7,666 nucleotides of DNA from BB31 sp964582525 (lineage in GTDB: Bacteria; Pseudomonadota; Gammaproteobacteria; Beggiatoales; Beggiatoaceae). A program made the translations under genes and the position numbers. The notes below the pieces were generated by a model. It was not told the origin of the DNA. It did no database searches and saw nothing but the letters and a program-made list of their open reading frames with translations. The stretch is taken from NCBI GenBank assembly GCA_964582525.1, contig CAZOSP010000141.1, forward strand, positions 1 through 7,666. Direction: 5' to 3'. This document shows positions 6,165-7,666 of this stretch, one piece after another. Positions within the stretch are counted from its first letter, which is position 1. Every line of letters starts with the position of its first letter.

Positions 6165-6341
6165 GTAACCGTTCACACCCCGCCACGAAACCTGACAGAT
6201 ATTCAAGGTAACCGTTCACACCCCGAAACTCAAACCTGACAGGTCTTCAAGACCTATCGGGTTTTTCTGGGAGGGATGTGAATGCTTATATTCAAGACCT
6301 GTCAGGTTTTTCTGGGAGGAAAGTGAATGCTTACGTTTCAG
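6165..6341. repeat. Four-unit ~44-bp repeat array, two units in each orientation
   Basis: Units 1 (6165-6207) and 2 (6208-6251) both open with the identical 18-mer GTAACCGTTCACACCCCG and end with CCTGACAG...TTCAAG. Units 3 (6252-6296) and 4 (6297-6341) share 37 of 45 positions with each other (GGTTTTTCTGGGAGG core, GTGAATGCTTA). As reverse complements they resemble units 1 and 2 (AAACCTGACAGGT, and GTAA-C-TTCAC). The array is thus a diverged inverted duplication of a tandem pair. Units are contiguous without spacers, so it is not a CRISPR. The sequence resembles widespread intergenic palindromic repeats. Confidence 0.75.
6233..6266 (+). terminator. Terminator-like hairpin at the centre of the repeat array
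   Basis: At the junction of units 2 and 3, bases 6233-6245 pair with 6251-6263 in 12 of 13 positions (one T-G wobble, one mismatch) around the loop TTCAA. A short T-run through 6266 follows. It has the form of an intrinsic terminator for + strand transcription, but no + strand gene lies just upstream. It may simply result from the two opposed repeat units meeting. Confidence 0.4.
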
Positions 6342-6365
6342 GCAGGGTGTAGTATAAGCCCATAT

Positions 6366-6381
6366 TTACAAAATTTTGTAA
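6366..6381. repeat. Perfect 16-bp palindrome
   Basis: TTACAAAATTTTGTAA is fully self-complementary and lies between the repeat array and the second direct-repeat copy. It could be a dimeric regulator site, but no adjacent gene start supports that. Confidence 0.4.
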
Positions 6382-6392
6382 TTATTGCCCAG

Positions 6393-6422
6393 CTGAAAAC
6401 GCGGAAAAACTTTTTTCTCATA
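6393..6422 (+). repeat. Direct repeat, copy 2
   Basis: Second copy of the repeat at 6001-6029 (CTGAAAACGCGGAAAAAC start), same orientation, with two substitutions and one inserted A relative to copy 1. Confidence 0.7.
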
Positions 6423-6429
6423 CTTTGCG

Positions 6430-6452
6430 GGTCAAGGTTTGCAACCTTGACC
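6430..6452. repeat. Perfect 10-bp-stem hairpin with 3-nt loop
   Basis: GGTCAAGGTT-TGC-AACCTTGACC. No T-run follows on either strand. A smaller TAACC-CCAA-GGTTA hairpin follows at 6466-6479. Geometry and the AGGTT/AACCT core resemble the palindrome at 2576-2608. Confidence 0.55.
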
Positions 6453-6523
6453 TGAACGTTTTGAGTAACCCCAAGGTTATTTGAAACATTCGGGTGCGGG
6501 TTACAAAACTGGGGTGGTGAAAA

Positions 6524-6838
6524 TTATTCGATTTTAGAGGTTTTTGGCAACCAAACAGATTGCGCTTTTGTTCCGATGCCAACCCCTTCGGGGCAAAGAT
6601 GGAACGGCGGTATACGCTCGCGCATCTTCTGCCTTGCCCCTTCATGACTGTCGGTATTGACGGTACGTGCTTCTCCTTTCTGTGACTGACAGCAACGGGC
6701 ATGATACTGACACCCCGCACACTCCGCCGCTTTCCCCTGATAAATGCGGTTGCCGTTTTTGTCTTCTCTCTTGAGCTTCAGTACTTGCCCGTTGGGGCAG
6801 TGAAAGCAGTCTTGTTCTTCAGCGTACTTAAAGTCCAC
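6524..6838 (-). pseudogene. IS1182-type transposase, internal fragment
   Basis: The open frame is 104 codons, but only about the first 76 (bases 6611-6838) look like protein: KYAEEQDCFHCPNGQVL, then a Cys cluster (Cys40, Cys43, Cys49, Cys50, in ECAGCQYHARCCQS), then SHEGARQKMRERI. This matches the segment of IS1182-family DDE transposases that lies before the C-terminal catalytic region (normally followed by a VEPVFGQIK-like stretch). That continuation is absent in all three minus-strand frames, and an in-frame TGA lies three codons upstream of the GTG at 6838. Both ends of the gene are therefore lost and it cannot be active. It sits between palindromic repeats and an AT-rich regulator fragment, marking an insertion-prone region. 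Confidence 0.75.
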
Positions 6839-6949
6839 TTTAATTCAATCAACACAGTTTGGCATAATTAGTAAACTGTTACCGTAATTCCCAAAAATAT
6901 GAATTTTCATCACCTAAGTATAAACCTGCGCTCGCTGCTAGGGATATGA
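6839..6949. other. Spacer between transposase remnant and regulator terminator
   Basis: AT-rich, with no gene, tRNA or strong repeat visible. It is presumably the scar upstream of the transposase fragment. Confidence 0.3.
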
Positions 6950-6975
6950 AAAATGCCCAATGTTTTTGGGATTTT
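6947..6975 (-). terminator. Intrinsic terminator of the sigma-54-activator-like gene
   Basis: On the minus strand AAAATCCCAA pairs with TTGGGcATTTT (one bulged base) around the loop AAACA, and the 3' arm runs into a T-rich tail (ATTTTTC). It lies about 40 nt after the stop codon at 7017-7019, at the right distance to end that transcript. Confidence 0.55.
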
Positions 6976-7016
6976 ATGGTGCAATTCAATAGGGATGGGT
7001 GAATGGATACTAAATG

Positions 7017-7666
7017 TCAACTATTGATTTTCCAATGATTCAGTGTTCTTTCTGTTACCCCTAATTTCTCTGCAATTTTTTTATTAGTACCCCCATAATA
7101 AGCGGCTGCCCATGCAATGAGTTCATTATGAAAACATTGTTCCATTTCTTTCGCTGTTTTTCCAACTATAAAGCAGGGATTAGTATCAATCTTATCAATA
7201 CTTGTATGATATTTTTCAAATTCTTTTTTAGCATATTCAAATGCGGAGTTAATACCGATAAGCTGTTTTAATTCATCATTAAAATCCATAAAACTTTTAT
7301 AATAAATAGCTATTTTTTGTAAATCTCTAAAATTTCCATACAAAGGCTGTTTGTGAAGGCAATCTAATAATGCCGTTTCTTCAGGTGCTAAACCTGAAAA
7401 ATTCAATTGCTGCCAAACCTGTTGCCAATCTTGCAGTCTTTCTTCCGGCATTTCTCTTAAAGCAGGAAAGCTAATCACCAGTTGAGCAATGCGATCAAAA
7501 AAATCAGCTAATAATAAGTCTTTCAATTCTGCAAGGTTTTTATTACTGGCAAATATGACACTGCATTTAATTTTTTCCGTTTGATGTGAGCCTAATCTGC
7601 GTATCAAAAAGTTATTAGACATTATCGGAAAATCCAAGCTTATAAGCCCATAAATTTTTTTTATAG
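7017..7666 (-). CDS. Sigma-54-dependent activator-like AAA+ regulator, C-terminal part (runs off the edge)
   Basis: The minus-strand frame stays open to the right edge, so the in-frame TTG at 7637 is probably not the start; about 215 C-terminal residues are present. Features in order: RRLGS, then SVIFASNKNL (sensor I region, compare ATN-L in NtrC-type activators), DFFDRI (compare DLYYRL), FPALREMPEER (compare PPLRER-ED), and GNFRDLQ (sensor II region, compare GNVREL). A C-terminal Fis-like helix-turn-helix reads KKIAEKLGVTERTLNHWK. Walker A, GAFTGA and Walker B motifs, and any sensory domain, would be outside the window, so activity and signal cannot be judged. The variant motifs place it away from classic NtrC. 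Codon use is visibly more AT-rich than in the left-hand genes, suggesting horizontal acquisition. A terminator-like hairpin follows at 6947-6975. Confidence 0.75.
   Translation of the reverse strand, partial: IKKIYGLISLDFPIMSNNFLIRRLGSHQTEKIKCSVIFASNKNLAELKDLLLADFFDRIAQLVISFPALREMPEERLQDWQQVWQQLNFSGLAPEETALLDCLHKQPLYGNFRDLQKIAIYYKSFMDFNDELKQLIGINSAFEYAKKEFEKYHTSIDKIDTNPCFIVGKTAKEMEQCFHNELIAWAAAYYGGTNKKIAEKLGVTERTLNHWKINS

Noticed and set aside
6165..6341. Possible CRISPR array
   Set aside because: Units are contiguous, only partly identical and occur in both orientations, with no unique spacers and no cas genes nearby.
6418..6720. Second minus-strand frame overlapping the IS1182 fragment
   Set aside because: It has no recognisable transposase continuation or other motifs; most likely a chance frame over the fragment and its neighbouring repeats.
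7017..7637. Complete 206-residue gene starting at 7637
   Set aside because: The frame continues open to the window edge, and the protein begins in the middle of an AAA+ domain, so this is the tail of a longer gene.

Overview
The window reads as a chromosomal segment of a gammaproteobacterium. IleS, DapB and LspA carry motif strings close to the E. coli proteins, and ileS-lspA is a conserved proteobacterial pair. The density of short palindromic intergenic repeats and transposase debris is a style I associate with Thiotrichales-type sulfur bacteria (Thiothrix/Beggiatoa relatives). That placement is an inference from general familiarity, not something shown here.

Left half (1-4929) is dense, housekeeping and all on the + strand. 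It holds the last two thirds of isoleucyl-tRNA synthetase (ileS) and an overlapping signal peptidase II gene (lspA) with an unusually long N-terminal extension. A palindrome-bearing spacer follows, then a strong consensus promoter driving an initiator tRNA-fMet with an unusual 1:72 base combination. Next come three close genes: a TauE/SafE (COG2836-type) membrane protein starting with TTG, 4-hydroxytetrahydrodipicolinate reductase (dapB), and a periplasmic copper chaperone of the PCu(A)C family. The two flanking genes suggest metal (copper) handling; dapB between them belongs to lysine/peptidoglycan synthesis.

Middle (4930-5940) begins with a 238-bp element (about 4980-5217) bounded by 21-nt inverted repeats (19/21) with three internal hairpins. 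This is either a MITE-like element or a structured RNA. It abuts or interrupts the first ~25 codons of a transposase on the minus strand. A long hairpin then precedes a minus-strand hemerythrin-like gene that appears to lack one iron-ligand histidine.

Right part (5941-7666) is accessory in character. It has a ~580-bp gene-free stretch with a 29/30-bp direct repeat, a four-unit ~44-bp repeat array (two units in each orientation) and several perfect palindromes. After it come a decayed internal fragment of an IS1182-type transposase and the C-terminal part of a visibly AT-rich sigma-54-activator-like (AAA+ plus Fis-type HTH) gene that runs off the right edge. Whatever that regulator controls lies outside the window.

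There is no CRISPR array, rRNA, complete mobile element or complete novel multi-gene system here. The most promising unexplained object is the 238-bp inverted-repeat element and its predicted fold; second is the palindromic repeat family.
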